NCBI GenBank assembly: GCA_900766575.1
Contig: CAAFVW010000182.1
Coordinates: 4,239-68,238 of the forward strand
Source of the DNA: Lachnospiraceae bacterium
GTDB taxonomy: Bacteria; Bacillota; Clostridia; Lachnospirales; Lachnospiraceae
Direction of reading: 5' to 3'
Length of the DNA: 64,000 nt
The notes under the pieces are model-generated. The model ran no database searches, was not told where the DNA came from, and saw nothing but the letters and a program-made list of their open reading frames with translations. The position numbers and the translations under genes are program-made. This document shows positions 16,554 to 25,756 of this stretch, piece by piece (positions within the stretch are counted from its first letter, which is position 1; every line of letters starts with the position of its first letter).

Positions 16554-17655
16554 GGGCGTCCTCTTCACTAAAATTGATTTCTTCAATAGCAGCCAGGATT
16601 TCTTCATCGGTGACGGTTCTGTCGATGACTGCTTTTCCGATCTTCTTGAGCAGAATGAATTTGATCGTTCCTGCTTCCATCTTTTTATCGGATTTGGTGA
16701 GCTTCAAAATCTCCTCAGGATCAATGTTGTCTACAGAGATCGGCAGATAAAACGGTACAAACATATCCCGGATCTCATAAAATTCTTCCATACTTAACAT
16801 TTCCTTTTTCCAGGAAATATAAGCAGCGGCAACCGTACCCAGAGCTACACATTCACCGTGATACAGTTCAAAGTTTTTATACTTTTCGATGGCATGTCCG
16901 ATGGTATGTCCCAGATTCAAAAGAGCCCGGTCGCCCTGTTCGGCAGGATCCTTCTCCACCACCATTTTCTTGATGGAACAGGTACGGATCACCATTTCCT
17001 CCAGCGTATTCAGATCCCGTTCGCAGATCTCATACATATTCTCGATCAGCCATTCATAAAACGGTGCATCCTTGATCAAGGCAGATTTCATTACTTCCGC
17101 AAATCCGGAGTAGAACTGTCTCTCTTCCAGCGTCTTTAGCACTGACAGATTCATATAAACCAGTCGGGGCATTTTAAAAGCTCCCACCATATTTTTGTAA
17201 CTGTCGAAATCTACGCCGGTTTTACCGCCGATAGAGCTGTCCGCCTGTGCTAACAGTGTGGTAGGAATCTGTACAAAGTCAATTCCTCTCAGATAGGTGG
17301 CTGCCACGAAACCAGTCAGGTCCCCGGTGACTCCGCCGCCCAGGGCAAGCAGCATATCCTTTCTGTCAAACCCTTCTTCGATCAGAAAACGGTACACATC
17401 TTTCACAGTATCCAGATTCTTATGCTCTTCGCCTGCCGGGAAAACATATTTTACAGCACTGCGGCATTTCCCCTGTATCAGCTCCAGAACCCTTGCTCCA
17501 TACAGTTCATCCACTCTGGAATCCGTCACAATGCATAATCTCTTCTCAGCAGCGCCAAGCTCTGCCAGTTCTTCCCACAAGCCGTCAAATGACTGCAGGA
17601 GCACAATATCATAGCAAGGCTTTTTGTTATAAAGCACCGGTAATCTCTGTGCCAT
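16546..17655 (-). CDS. aroB: AroB, 3-dehydroquinate synthase
   Basis: 369-residue enzyme of the shikimate pathway (DAHP to 3-dehydroquinate, NAD and Zn dependent). Seen: GGGVTGDLTGFVAATYLRGIDFVQIPTTLLAQADSSIGGKTGVD, the metal-site E/H residues in LNLGHTIGHAIE and YHGECVALG. The 369 residues are the usual length. Start at the ATG at 17655 with AAGGGTG upstream. A compact hairpin CAGTTCC-TCA-GGAACTG (17669-17685) lies just before the ribosome site. aroB alone next to lspA, away from other aro genes, is uncommon but not rare in Clostridia. Confidence 0.95.
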   Translation of the reverse strand: MAQRLPVLYNKKPCYDIVLLQSFDGLWEELAELGAAEKRLCIVTDSRVDELYGARVLELIQGKCRSAVKYVFPAGEEHKNLDTVKDVYRFLIEEGFDRKDMLLALGGGVTGDLTGFVAATYLRGIDFVQIPTTLLAQADSSIGGKTGVDFDSYKNMVGAFKMPRLVYMNLSVLKTLEERQFYSGFAEVMKSALIKDAPFYEWLIENMYEICERDLNTLEEMVIRTCSIKKMVVEKDPAEQGDRALLNLGHTIGHAIEKYKNFELYHGECVALGTVAAAYISWKKEMLSMEEFYEIRDMFVPFYLPISVDNIDPEEILKLTKSDKKMEAGTIKFILLKKIGKAVIDRTVTDEEILAAIEEINFSEEDAHE

Positions 17656-17718
17656 GTTCTTCACCCTTCAGTTCCTCAGGAACTGTTCTTTCTTGTAATA
17701 TTTATTCTGTCTGTTTTT

Positions 17719-17750
17719 AAAAAACTTCCTGCAGTCACCCGCAGGAAGTT
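17719..17750 (-). terminator. Terminator of the sepF unit
   Basis: On the minus strand AACTTCCTGC pairs with GCAGGAAGTT (10 bp) and the stem runs into TTTTTT (plus-strand As 17719-17724). Confidence 0.88.
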
Positions 17751-17756
17751 ATCTTC

Positions 17757-18293
17757 TTATGACATTCCGTTATTAATAGGCATTTCAAAGGATCCGGCCC
17801 CACCGAATATATCCTGAAAATCACCGGAGATATCTACGCTGGCCGGTGTGATAATAAATATATAATGCGATATTTTCTGCAAATTGCCAGAAATCGCAAA
17901 ACAGGAACCAGAAGTAAAATCAATGATTCTCTGTGCCACATCCACATCAAGACCTTCCAGATTCAGCACGACAGTACGATTCGCCAGCAATGTCTCTGTA
18001 ATCTCCCTGGCATCCTCCACGGAAGTAGGTTTGATCACGCAGACCTCCATACCGGTTCCGGGCATCTTCCTGGTCACGGTGCGATGGATCGGAGTTACCT
18101 TGGGCTGTGCGGAACGCTTGCCCTTCTCTTCCGGCTCATCGTCTTCCTGTGCCTGCTGTCTGTTCTTGGGAGCGCTGAACTTTTTCACCGGTTCTACTTC
18201 TTCCTCATCGTCCAGATAATCATCATCATAGAAACCTTCATCTTCTTCATCGTTCAGTTTCATATAATTCAGAAACTTATCCATTACACCCAT
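17757..18293 (-). CDS. sepF: SepF, cell division protein
   Basis: 178-residue membrane-associated FtsZ-bundling protein. N-terminal amphipathic helix (GVMDKFLNYMKL) for membrane binding, an acidic low-complexity linker (residues 13-70, rich in Asp/Glu) and the globular DUF552 domain (from about 78: MEVCVIKPTSVEDAREITETLLANRTVVLNLEGLDVDVAQRIIDFTSGSCFAISGNL). Ribosome site AAAGGAG. Follows yggS, the conserved order in Firmicutes and Actinobacteria. Confidence 0.95.
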   Translation of the reverse strand: MGVMDKFLNYMKLNDEEDEGFYDDDYLDDEEEVEPVKKFSAPKNRQQAQEDDEPEEKGKRSAQPKVTPIHRTVTRKMPGTGMEVCVIKPTSVEDAREITETLLANRTVVLNLEGLDVDVAQRIIDFTSGSCFAISGNLQKISHYIFIITPASVDISGDFQDIFGGAGSFEMPINNGMS

Positions 18294-18323
18294 TGTTGCG
18301 TGTCTCCTTTATTTGATATCATT

Positions 18324-19052
18324 CTAAATCGTCTTACTGTAATCCCTCTCACCGAAGATACCGGTTCCCACTCTTACAATCGTAGAACCTTCCTGCGCTG
18401 CCACCATATAATCACCGGTCATTCCCATGGAAAGAATATTCATAGAAACATTATCAATGTTTTTATTTCCGATGTCAACAGCTAATTGTCTAAGTTTCTG
18501 AAAATAAACCCTGTTTTCTTCCGGATTCTCCACATAAGGAGCAATCATCATAAGTCCCCTGATATGAATCCCCGGCAATACGGCAATCTCCCGGATCAGT
18601 GCAGCCGTTTCTTCCACCGTAGTGCCAAACTTACTCTCCTCCTGTGCCACATTTACTTCAATCAGGATATTGACCTCCACCTGCTTTTTCACGGCTTCTC
18701 TGCTGATTTCTTCTGCCAGGCGCAGGCTGTCCACACTGTGGATCAGATATACCTTGTCAACAATGTACTTCACCTTATTGCGCTGTAAATGTCCGATCAT
18801 GTGCCACCGGATATCCGAAGGCATCTGCGGAATCTTATCCACCAGCTCCTGTACCTTGTTCTCCCCGAAATCTCTGGCTCCTGCACGGTAAACATCCATC
18901 AGCATATCCACCGGTTTGGTCTTGCTGACCGCGAGGAGGGTTACTTCCTGCTCCGATCTTCCGGCCTTTTCGCAGGCTTTTCTGACATTTTCTTTTACAT
19001 TTTTATAATTCTGCGCCAGTTCTGCGCTCTGTGCTGTCTCTTCTGTTTCCAT
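18324..19052 (-). CDS. yggS: YggS/PROSC family PLP-binding protein
   Basis: 242-residue fold-III PLP protein that buffers pyridoxal phosphate and influences amino-acid homeostasis. The PLP Lys is in LLAVSKTKP; other family blocks are DFGENKVQELVDK, WHMIGHLQRNKVK, VNVAQEESKFGT, RGLMMIAPY and LSMGMTGDYMVAAQEGSTIVRVGTGIFG. Conserved next to sepF in many Gram-positives. Confidence 0.95.
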   Translation of the reverse strand: METEETAQSAELAQNYKNVKENVRKACEKAGRSEQEVTLLAVSKTKPVDMLMDVYRAGARDFGENKVQELVDKIPQMPSDIRWHMIGHLQRNKVKYIVDKVYLIHSVDSLRLAEEISREAVKKQVEVNILIEVNVAQEESKFGTTVEETAALIREIAVLPGIHIRGLMMIAPYVENPEENRVYFQKLRQLAVDIGNKNIDNVSMNILSMGMTGDYMVAAQEGSTIVRVGTGIFGERDYSKTI

Positions 19053-19070
19053 TAAGATCCGCCATCCTTT

Positions 19071-20660
19071 CTATGATCCCTGGGATTCCGGAGAGTTTTC
19101 CGGTTCCTGAGTATTCTCTGTCATTTCTTCGGAACTCTCCTCCGTCTGGGACGGTTCTGTACTTTCCGGTACGTCTTCCTCCGACGATGTTTCCACCGGT
19201 TCTGTTGCCACAACGCTGTCCGGGGAAGTGCCTGTTTTCACAGTATCCGTTTTCCGGATGTTGGTAATGATCTGGTCATCGGATACCGCAGAGCCATCCA
19301 ATACAATATAGTCATATACATTCAGACCATAGGTCGTATTTGCTTTTACAATAGCGTATTCATCGTTCTGATACAGGATATTGATCTGCTTGAAATCCGC
19401 ATATCCTTTATTCACGTTATATACGCCGATCAGGGTTGCCCGTTTGCTTACGGTATACGTTCCCTGACTGTTCTGCTTATACAGGATGTCGCCGGCCTTT
19501 AATACCGAAGCATCCATATAATATTGTTTTTCTGTCTCGTCATAACTATAGGGCTCTGTTTCCACAAACTCGCTGGAAATATTACCGTTATCCAGGTAAC
19601 ACTGCCGGATTACGCCCTGTTTTCCCGTATCATCGTTCGTTGTGACAAAATCCTCATCGACCAGGAAAAATTCTTTTTCAACGATAGAGGAATTCGGGAT
19701 TTTCAATCCGGTCTCATCATTCAGGATCAATTCAATATCCAGGAATCGATCTGACACAAAAGTCACCATGGAATTGGTAAAGCTGAGTGCCAGGAAGGTG
19801 TTGCCGTCACTTCCGGTAAGCAGCTTCGCCTGCCCCCAGGATTCGTATTGGTTCTTCAAAAACCGTACCTTCACATAATCTTCCTGCTGGATCTCAGCGC
19901 CGCGCTCAGCATCAACCGGAATGACCACCGACCAGTTTTCATCCGTAGAAAGCTTGTACACCGGATCTCCTACCGCCATCAGTTCATTCCCCAGCATCTG
20001 CTTTTTTTCATAATTCTTGTCGTCGAATACTTCCTGAGTAACTCCGTCCACCGTCAGATTTTCATAGCCATCTGTCCAGTAGGCCACAATTCCCGTTGTG
20101 GGGGCATAGCAGAAATTCACGATATTAGCTGTTGCACCACTGTTGCCGTTTTCAATGCTTTGCAGCATATTCACATTGGCCAGTTTTAACACCGTATTTT
20201 TTAAAGAGTATTTAAAATCATAGGTATTCTCATAATTTCTGTCATCATACCCATGCATAAAATTCACGATTTCATTCCGGAATTCCGAGAGCTCCTGATT
20301 ACTCAAGGTATTCTCTCCAAGGCTGGCGTCTTCCAGTTCCTCGTTCAGCCGTCCCGTCTCATCCACGATATAGACCGTATCTCCCTTGGCAACTCTCTCC
20401 CCTTCTCTGGCATAGAAATTCACATAACCGGCGGTATCCGTATTCACTACTTCTTCCGTGCGTATCGCCACACCCCGGTAAATATTGTTGGTAGCCAGGG
20501 AACCTTCCGTTACTTCATACCGCACAATATGATCTGTCTGGAAATACATGACCACACAAATGATCACATAGATAAAAATAGCTCCGAAAATGAGCATACC
20601 GATATTGAGGTTCAAAGGTTTTCTGTATTTTTTTACTTTCTGCTGTTTCCGCTCTGCCAC
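19071..20660 (-). CDS. HlyD-like membrane fusion / adaptor protein without partner
   Basis: 529-residue protein: a basic N-terminus, one membrane helix (residues 19-40), then an extracytoplasmic part with a biotinyl-lipoyl-like segment (TAGYVNFYAREGERVAKGDTVYIVDETG), a central coiled/variable region and a C-terminal tail of about 65 residues that is almost pure Ser/Thr/Glu/Pro. It resembles HlyD-type adaptors, but no ABC, MFS or RND partner is adjacent. GTG start with AGGAGG upstream. Located directly before yggS-sepF, so a role in envelope or division is possible. That is inference only. Confidence 0.7.
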   Translation of the reverse strand: MAERKQQKVKKYRKPLNLNIGMLIFGAIFIYVIICVVMYFQTDHIVRYEVTEGSLATNNIYRGVAIRTEEVVNTDTAGYVNFYAREGERVAKGDTVYIVDETGRLNEELEDASLGENTLSNQELSEFRNEIVNFMHGYDDRNYENTYDFKYSLKNTVLKLANVNMLQSIENGNSGATANIVNFCYAPTTGIVAYWTDGYENLTVDGVTQEVFDDKNYEKKQMLGNELMAVGDPVYKLSTDENWSVVIPVDAERGAEIQQEDYVKVRFLKNQYESWGQAKLLTGSDGNTFLALSFTNSMVTFVSDRFLDIELILNDETGLKIPNSSIVEKEFFLVDEDFVTTNDDTGKQGVIRQCYLDNGNISSEFVETEPYSYDETEKQYYMDASVLKAGDILYKQNSQGTYTVSKRATLIGVYNVNKGYADFKQINILYQNDEYAIVKANTTYGLNVYDYIVLDGSAVSDDQIITNIRKTDTVKTGTSPDSVVATEPVETSSEEDVPESTEPSQTEESSEEMTENTQEPENSPESQGS

Positions 20661-20691
20661 AAGAAAACCTCCTTTCCTCTCCCTTACATTT

Positions 20692-20721
20692 GAGAAGCCC
20701 CGGTTGGCATCCGAGGCTTCT
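20692..20721. repeat. Hairpin between the P-loop and HlyD-like genes
   Basis: GAGAAGCC (20692-20699) pairs with GGCTTCTC (20714-20721), with a CGG/CCG inner stem and one internal mismatch. There is no T-tract on either side, so it may be a processing or stability element rather than a terminator. Confidence 0.5.
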
Positions 20722-20749
20722 CATACGTGAAAACTATAATTCGTTCTTC

Positions 20750-21169
20750 TTACAAAGACACAATGATTTTATCCTTTACAGACTCCGGCAATTCGGATTC
20801 ATCCATGGATACACTGAGGATAAAATCTACCTGGAAAAATGTGCTCATTCTGTCCAGCTTCTCCACTACTGCGGAAATATCCTTGCCTTCCAAAGCTGCG
20901 ATCTTCAGAAAGCTGTCAAAATACATCTGCTCCAGATCATGATCCTGAGAAATAATACCGCACACGAATCCTAAGAATTCGCTTTCGTTCTCAATCATGT
21001 AACGGGAAACGTCAATCAGACGCACCTTGTTGTTCAGTTCATACATGTGCTTCGTACTTTTGTCCAGATATACGATACTTCCCGAAATATCCTTTACCTC
21101 GCTGTTTACTTTGTCCAACAGCTGTTTTGTCTTGCCCTTACCCTTTTTGCCTACAATCAACTGAACCAT
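20750..21169 (-). CDS. Small P-loop protein of unknown function
   Basis: 139-residue cytoplasmic protein beginning MVQLIVGKKGKGKTKQLLDKV, a clear Walker A (GKKGKGKT). A weak Walker B-like stretch (SIVYLDKS) follows at about residue 32. No membrane segment and no other recognisable domain. It is too short to be a PilT motor ATPase. Ribosome site AGGAGG and its own promoter; it probably starts the unit P-loop, HlyD-like, yggS, sepF. Confidence 0.75.
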   Translation of the reverse strand: MVQLIVGKKGKGKTKQLLDKVNSEVKDISGSIVYLDKSTKHMYELNNKVRLIDVSRYMIENESEFLGFVCGIISQDHDLEQMYFDSFLKIAALEGKDISAVVEKLDRMSTFFQVDFILSVSMDESELPESVKDKIIVSL

Positions 21170-21225
21170 TGGTGTAACCCTCCTGTCGTAAAATTTATAG
21201 GAACTTCACGCAACCTATTTACTTT

Positions 21226-21254
21226 ATTATAGTTGATATATCCCCAAAAAACAA
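21226..21254 (-). promoter_or_regulatory. Sigma-A promoter of the P-loop/HlyD-like/yggS/sepF unit
   Basis: TTGTTT (21254-21249), 17-base spacer, TATAAT (21231-21226) on the minus strand, in the gap after the carboxypeptidase stop. Confidence 0.65.
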
Positions 21255-21257
21255 CAG

Positions 21258-22247
21258 TTATTTATTGATTTGCTCCAGTAGTTGCACCATCTCCGGATAC
21301 AACACATCGCTGGCGGAAGAATTCAGGATCACCGATATGTATGGAGCCCCGTTTACGTCCCGGGACAGCAGGATCAGGCAGTGTCCGGCCGCGTTGGTAG
21401 TGCCGGTCTTGCCGCCGATGACCGTAATATTCTCCGGTGCCTGAAAATCTCCCCGCAAAAAGCGGTTCGTATTGTTCACCGTGAGTTCTTTGGCCTTGCC
21501 ATTCCTGTCATAATAGGTTGTCTGATAACTGGTCATATGAATGATCTCGTTAAAGGAATCATATTGGATGGCTTCGTTGAAAATCAGATACAGGTCATAG
21601 GCCGTGGTATAATGATTGTCATCCGACAATCCATGAGGATTGGCAAAGCTGGTATTGGTCGCTCCCAGACGCATGGCCTCTTCATTCATCATCTCCACGA
21701 AATGTTCCACGCTGCCGCCGATATTCTCAGCGATCAGCATAGCCGCATCATTAGCGGAATACATCAGCAGAATATGCAGTGCCTGGTCCAGAGTCATGGT
21801 ATCCCCGCTTTTGAGTCCACACAACTGTGCCCCGGATTCTCTGATCGTCACATTATCTGTCGCGGTAAGCACCGTATCCAGAGAAGCATTCTGTAATGCC
21901 ACCAGTGCCGTCATTACTTTGGTGAGACTTGCCGGATATAGTCTTTCGTATGCGTTTTTGGAGTATAATACTTTTTTATTATTGACATCAAATAATACGG
22001 CGGCGGAAGCCTGCGTCATATCCACGCTGCCATCCCCCGTCTCATCCCCCGTCACCACACACAGATCACTTGCAAAAGGCTCTGCCTTCCCGGCTCCGGT
22101 GCCTGCCAGCACATTAAAGCTGCTGACATTGGAATTGACATCATAGGGAAATGTATAGACGGTATTACCACACCCGGTCAGTAAAACCACGCAAAGGATC
22201 ATGCAAATGCAGTTACCGATCCATCGAACTCTATTTGTACATTTCAC
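21258..22247 (-). CDS. D-alanyl-D-alanine carboxypeptidase, lipoprotein
   Basis: 329-residue penicillin-binding protein of the S11 (DacA/DacF) family that trims the terminal D-Ala of peptidoglycan stem peptides. Catalytic motifs: SLTK (107-110, Ser107 nucleophile), SAN (164-166) and KTG (280-282). It has a lipobox LTGC (Cys26) instead of the C-terminal amphipathic anchor usual in DacA. GTG start at 22247, overlapping the mgsA 3' end by 17 bases, which implies coupling. Last gene of the rod/min cluster. Confidence 0.93.
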   Translation of the reverse strand: MKCTNRVRWIGNCICMILCVVLLTGCGNTVYTFPYDVNSNVSSFNVLAGTGAGKAEPFASDLCVVTGDETGDGSVDMTQASAAVLFDVNNKKVLYSKNAYERLYPASLTKVMTALVALQNASLDTVLTATDNVTIRESGAQLCGLKSGDTMTLDQALHILLMYSANDAAMLIAENIGGSVEHFVEMMNEEAMRLGATNTSFANPHGLSDDNHYTTAYDLYLIFNEAIQYDSFNEIIHMTSYQTTYYDRNGKAKELTVNNTNRFLRGDFQAPENITVIGGKTGTTNAAGHCLILLSRDVNGAPYISVILNSSASDVLYPEMVQLLEQINK

Positions 22248-22626
22248 GCCACTCTAAATCTCCTCTGTCTAAGGACTTGATCAACAGTTCCGCACTGGCC
22301 AGATTCGTTGCCAGCGGAATATTGTGCATATCACACAGGCGCATTACATTGCTTACATCCGGCTCATGTGCCTTGGGTGCCAGGGGATCCCGCAGGAAGA
22401 TCACCAGGTCGATCTCATTGTGTTCGATCTGGGCTCCAATCTGCTGTTCACCACCCAGATGCCCCGCAAGATATTTGTGAACATTCAGATTCGTAACTTC
22501 CTCGATCAGTCTTCCGGTAGTTCCTGTGGCATATAATTCATTCTTACTTAAAATTCCGCGATAGGCAATGCAGAAGTTCTGCATCAGCTTCTTTTTGGCA
22601 TCATGTGCAATCAGCGCAATGTTCAT
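22231..22626 (-). CDS. mgsA: Methylglyoxal synthase
   Basis: 131-residue enzyme converting dihydroxyacetone phosphate to methylglyoxal and phosphate, a glycolytic overflow bypass. Seen: [33 protein letters not shown] and [20 protein letters not shown] (active-site Asp region). Start at the ATG at 22626, ten bases after GGGG; 22635 is an alternative. It lies between rodA and the carboxypeptidase gene, a placement that recurs in Clostridia but has no obvious metabolic reason. Confidence 0.94.
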   Translation of the reverse strand: MNIALIAHDAKKKLMQNFCIAYRGILSKNELYATGTTGRLIEEVTNLNVHKYLAGHLGGEQQIGAQIEHNEIDLVIFLRDPLAPKAHEPDVSNVMRLCDMHNIPLATNLASAELLIKSLDRGDLEWREMYK

Positions 22627-22669
22627 ATTGTCCATACCCCTTCTCTGTATAATATATACGTTCTTTTGT

Positions 22670-23776
22670 CTAGCTTTTCTTTGCCTGTAATCGTACATTC
22701 AGTACAATGCCCATTCCAATGTACAGGCTCAGAAGTGAGGTCAGCCCATAGCTTACAAAAGGCAGCGGAAGTCCCGTATTCGGCAAAATAAAGGTGGCCA
22801 CTCCGACATTTACAAAGCTCTGGAAAGCGATCAGTCCCCCCATTGACGCCGCTATGATCGTACCCGCAATATCTTTCGCCTTTCCGGCGATTGAGATACA
22901 CTCCATTGCTGTAAACATCAGAAGCAGAATTACCACAATACTTCCTTTAAAACCGAACTCTTCACCTATTACGGCAAATATGAAATCGGTTTCCGCTTCA
23001 GACAGGAAATTACCGTTCTTTACCGATGTGATCTCGTTATTCCTGTAGCCTTTTCCGTCCAGTTCTCCGGAGCCTATGGCCATTACGGAATTTAACTGCT
23101 GGTACGCCAGATCCGTGGAATATTCCTCGGGATTCACAAAAGCCAGAATACGGTTTTTCTGATATCCCTCCAGGATCGTACTGTCAGGCTGCATAGCCAG
23201 TGATACAAGAATTATCACCGCCGGAATCGCTACCGCCAGCACTCCGAAGATCAGCTTATAACTAATGCCTCCGGTATACAGGATCACGCAGAAAATGAAG
23301 ATCAACACAAGGCTGGTAGACAGTGCCGGCTGTTCTTTTACCATGATCCAGGGGACACCCATAAGTACCGCAATCGATGCGATCACAGGGAAAGTGTTCA
23401 GCTTTTCCTTATATTTCATAATAAACTGTGCAAAGAATAAAATCAATAAAATTTTTGCAAGTTCGGAAGGTTGGAATTGCAGTCCTCCGATCTTCAGCCA
23501 GCGCTGTGCTCCGTTGCCTTCTTTTCCCACCAGAATAACAAGACCTAACAATACCAGATTTCCTAAGTATATCAGCCAATAAAGCTTCAGTATTACGGAA
23601 TAATTGAAGAATGACAGAGCGATCATGATCACCACACCGGCAGCCACTCCTGCCATCTGCCTGGTCTGCTGCGCAGGCTCCGCACTGCCGATGGTCATGA
23701 TGCCGATGGCAGACAATGCCAGAATCAATATGATCAGTTTAAAGTCATAATCCCGTAATCTGTAATTTTTAAACAT
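22670..23776 (-). CDS. rodA: RodA, SEDS-family peptidoglycan glycosyltransferase
   Basis: 368-residue polytopic protein with about ten membrane helices. SEDS motifs: [21 protein letters not shown], and near the end [25 protein letters not shown]. It polymerises lipid II during elongation together with the class B PBP (here PBP2 at 25754-28639). Located after minCDE, in the same unit as the rod genes, supporting RodA rather than FtsW/SpoVE. Confidence 0.93.
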   Translation of the reverse strand: MFKNYRLRDYDFKLIILILALSAIGIMTIGSAEPAQQTRQMAGVAAGVVIMIALSFFNYSVILKLYWLIYLGNLVLLGLVILVGKEGNGAQRWLKIGGLQFQPSELAKILLILFFAQFIMKYKEKLNTFPVIASIAVLMGVPWIMVKEQPALSTSLVLIFIFCVILYTGGISYKLIFGVLAVAIPAVIILVSLAMQPDSTILEGYQKNRILAFVNPEEYSTDLAYQQLNSVMAIGSGELDGKGYRNNEITSVKNGNFLSEAETDFIFAVIGEEFGFKGSIVVILLLMFTAMECISIAGKAKDIAGTIIAASMGGLIAFQSFVNVGVATFILPNTGLPLPFVSYGLTSLLSLYIGMGIVLNVRLQAKKS

Positions 23777-23797
23777 CTGTTTGACCTTTCTGTTTCC

Positions 23798-24079
23798 TTA
23801 TGGCATTTTTGCAGTTTTCTGCAAATCAATAATCGGAATATTAGCAATCAGACTGGGGCTTTTATTCCGTCCGCCTTTATTCCCCTTTGCCTGTATCTCG
23901 ATTTCCATATGATCCGTATCGATCCTCATGTATTTTGAGATCACTTTTGTAATGTCCGCTTTGATCAGCTCCATCATCTCCGGAGAACAGTTCACCCGGT
24001 CCGATATCAGCAGAATCTTCAGACGGTCCTTTGCCACCTGGCAGGAACTTTTCCTGCGGAAAAAATGCTTCATATTCAT
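23798..24079 (-). CDS. minE: MinE, Min-system topological specificity factor
   Basis: 93-residue protein that stimulates MinD ATPase and drives Min oscillation. N-terminal membrane/MinD-binding helix (MKHFFRRKSSCQVAKDRLKILLISDR) and a beta-domain (IDTDHMEIEIQ). The presence of minE, not DivIVA, implies an oscillating division-site selector in this organism. Start follows AAGGGG; 12 bases from minD. Confidence 0.92.
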   Translation of the reverse strand: MNMKHFFRRKSSCQVAKDRLKILLISDRVNCSPEMMELIKADITKVISKYMRIDTDHMEIEIQAKGNKGGRNKSPSLIANIPIIDLQKTAKMP

Positions 24080-24091
24080 CCCGTCCCCTTC

Positions 24092-24913
24092 CTATGCTTT
24101 CCGAAAAATACCGGTTACTTTTGTCCAAAAAGATACTCCTTTTTCGAAATCCAGAAACGGAATTTCTTTCCCTGACAGGCGATCCACTATATTGCGGTAA
24201 GCCTTACCGGCCGGTGTATCACTTCCGACCAGCGGTTCTCCCTGATTGGTGGCAATCACGACATTCTCATCATCCGGAACAATGCCGATCAGCGGCACCG
24301 CCAGAATATCCACCACATCATCCGCAGACATCATATCTCCGCGTTTTACCATATCCATACGCAGTCTGTTGATAATCAGATCCATCTGTTTAAAACCGTT
24401 GGCTTCCAGAAGTCCGATAATACGGTCCGCATCTCTTATCGCCGAGACTTCCGGTGTTGTTACCACCAGCGCCCTGTCAGCTCCCGCAATGGCATTCTGG
24501 AAGCCCTGTTCGATTCCCGCCGGACAGTCCAGAATGATATAATCGAACTGTTCCCGTAAGTGATCGATCACCTTCACCATCTGTCCCGGAGTGACAGCTG
24601 ATTTATCCCTGGTCTGTGCCGATGGCATCAGATAAAGTCCCGGATGTCTCTTGTCCCGGATCAGAGCCTGTTTGATTCTGCAGTTTCCCTCGACCACATC
24701 TACCAGGTTGTATACGATACGGTTCTCCAGTCCCATGACCACATCCAGATTACGCAGACCGATATCCGTATCAATCAGGCAGACTTTGCTGCCTGCTTTT
24801 GCAAGACCTGTTCCGACATTTGCTGATGTAGTGGTCTTTCCTACACCGCCTTTTCCTGAAGTGACGACAATGACTTCGGAGCTTTTCTTCTCCGCGGAAA
24901 CGTTTTGTTCCAT
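24092..24913 (-). CDS. minD: MinD, septum-site-determining ATPase
   Basis: 273-residue ParA/MinD ATPase with the deviant Walker A SGKGGVGKTTT (residues 19-29), DTDIGLRNLD and DYIILDCPAGIE. It recruits MinC to the membrane through a C-terminal amphipathic helix (FLDFEKGVSFWTKVTGIFRKA). Start follows AGGAGG. Middle gene of minCDE. Confidence 0.96.
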   Translation of the reverse strand: MEQNVSAEKKSSEVIVVTSGKGGVGKTTTSANVGTGLAKAGSKVCLIDTDIGLRNLDVVMGLENRIVYNLVDVVEGNCRIKQALIRDKRHPGLYLMPSAQTRDKSAVTPGQMVKVIDHLREQFDYIILDCPAGIEQGFQNAIAGADRALVVTTPEVSAIRDADRIIGLLEANGFKQMDLIINRLRMDMVKRGDMMSADDVVDILAVPLIGIVPDDENVVIATNQGEPLVGSDTPAGKAYRNIVDRLSGKEIPFLDFEKGVSFWTKVTGIFRKA

Positions 24914-24955
24914 TTTGGATTCCTCCTGTTTGATTTTGTCGTCCCCTGGATTCTT

Positions 24956-25627
24956 TTAAAAAGTACCCAGTAATTCTTTTGTAAGGGGATCAAATACGAT
25001 CTTCCCATTCTTCAGGTGTGCAATTTTCGGTTGTACTTTGGGACGTATGCCCCATTTCGACTGTTTCGCATTGGTTTTATATTTGAAATCGCCGATTTTT
25101 AATCTTTCCGGCTCCATTTCAAGCGCTACTACATAACATTCTTCCCTGCCGGATCCGCCTGCATAGGCTTCTCCGTACAGTCCTCCCAGAATAATAATAT
25201 TGCCCGCAGAGATCACCGCACTGCCCGGATAGACATCCCCAAGTACCACAATACTGTTCTCGGTCTCTATCACTTCCCGGTTTTTGAGTGTGCCTTTGTA
25301 GAACTGCCCCTCATCCCCGCCGGAAAGCTTTTTTTCCATATGCTGCAGTGCTTTGATAAAGTTCTTATTGGTAGCTTCATCATGGCCCACAATACAGGCA
25401 ATTCTCACATTGCTGTTTTCCCGGATGGTGTCCAGAATGCGGATTTCCTCCACTTCTGTAACTTCACGTCCCACCATGGACAGCGCCATGGTAGAGGTTC
25501 CGAAGAAATTCCTTGCCTCGGTGAACTTCACCGCAAGTTCCTGTAATATTTCATCCATAGAAGCGTCCTCCCGCATCAGGAGTGTGATCCCATTGGGAAA
25601 GCTTTTGATCAATACTGCATCTTTCAT
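24956..25627 (-). CDS. minC: MinC, FtsZ assembly inhibitor
   Basis: 223-residue inhibitor of FtsZ ring formation. N-terminal FtsZ-interacting domain (residues 1-105) and the C-terminal beta-helix that binds MinD (VVLGDVYPGSAVISAGNIIILGGLYGEAYAGG ... CYVVALEMEPERLKIGDF). Begins the minCDE-rodA-mgsA-dac stretch. A TATAAT at 25654-25659 (minus strand) next to the inverted-repeat element suggests an own promoter. Confidence 0.94.
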   Translation of the reverse strand: MKDAVLIKSFPNGITLLMREDASMDEILQELAVKFTEARNFFGTSTMALSMVGREVTEVEEIRILDTIRENSNVRIACIVGHDEATNKNFIKALQHMEKKLSGGDEGQFYKGTLKNREVIETENSIVVLGDVYPGSAVISAGNIIILGGLYGEAYAGGSGREECYVVALEMEPERLKIGDFKYKTNAKQSKWGIRPKVQPKIAHLKNGKIVFDPLTKELLGTF

Positions 25628-25661
25628 TGTTTTTACCTGTCTTTATTTGTTTGATTATATT

Positions 25662-25756
25662 TAACTAACCGGAGTCATCTAGACACAGTCAGCTTCTCTT
25701 ACGAATGCAAGCATTCGATGTTCACCTGTCCGTGATTACCTGACTCCGGATAGTTA
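25662..25756. repeat. 95-bp element with 16-bp terminal inverted repeats between PBP2 and minC
   Basis: TAACTAACCGGAGTCA (25662-25677) is the inverted copy, with one mismatch, of TGACTCCGGATAGTTA (25741-25756). The core contains a perfect inner hairpin CGAATGC-AA-GCATTCG (25702-25717). The right end supplies the PBP2 stop codon. It could be a terminator, an RNA processing site or a small mobile repeat (MITE-like). There is no T-tract on either strand. Confidence 0.7.

Noticed and set aside
20750..21169. PilT-type twitching motility ATPase
   Set aside because: Only a Walker A is shared; 139 residues is too short and the secretion ATPase motifs are missing.
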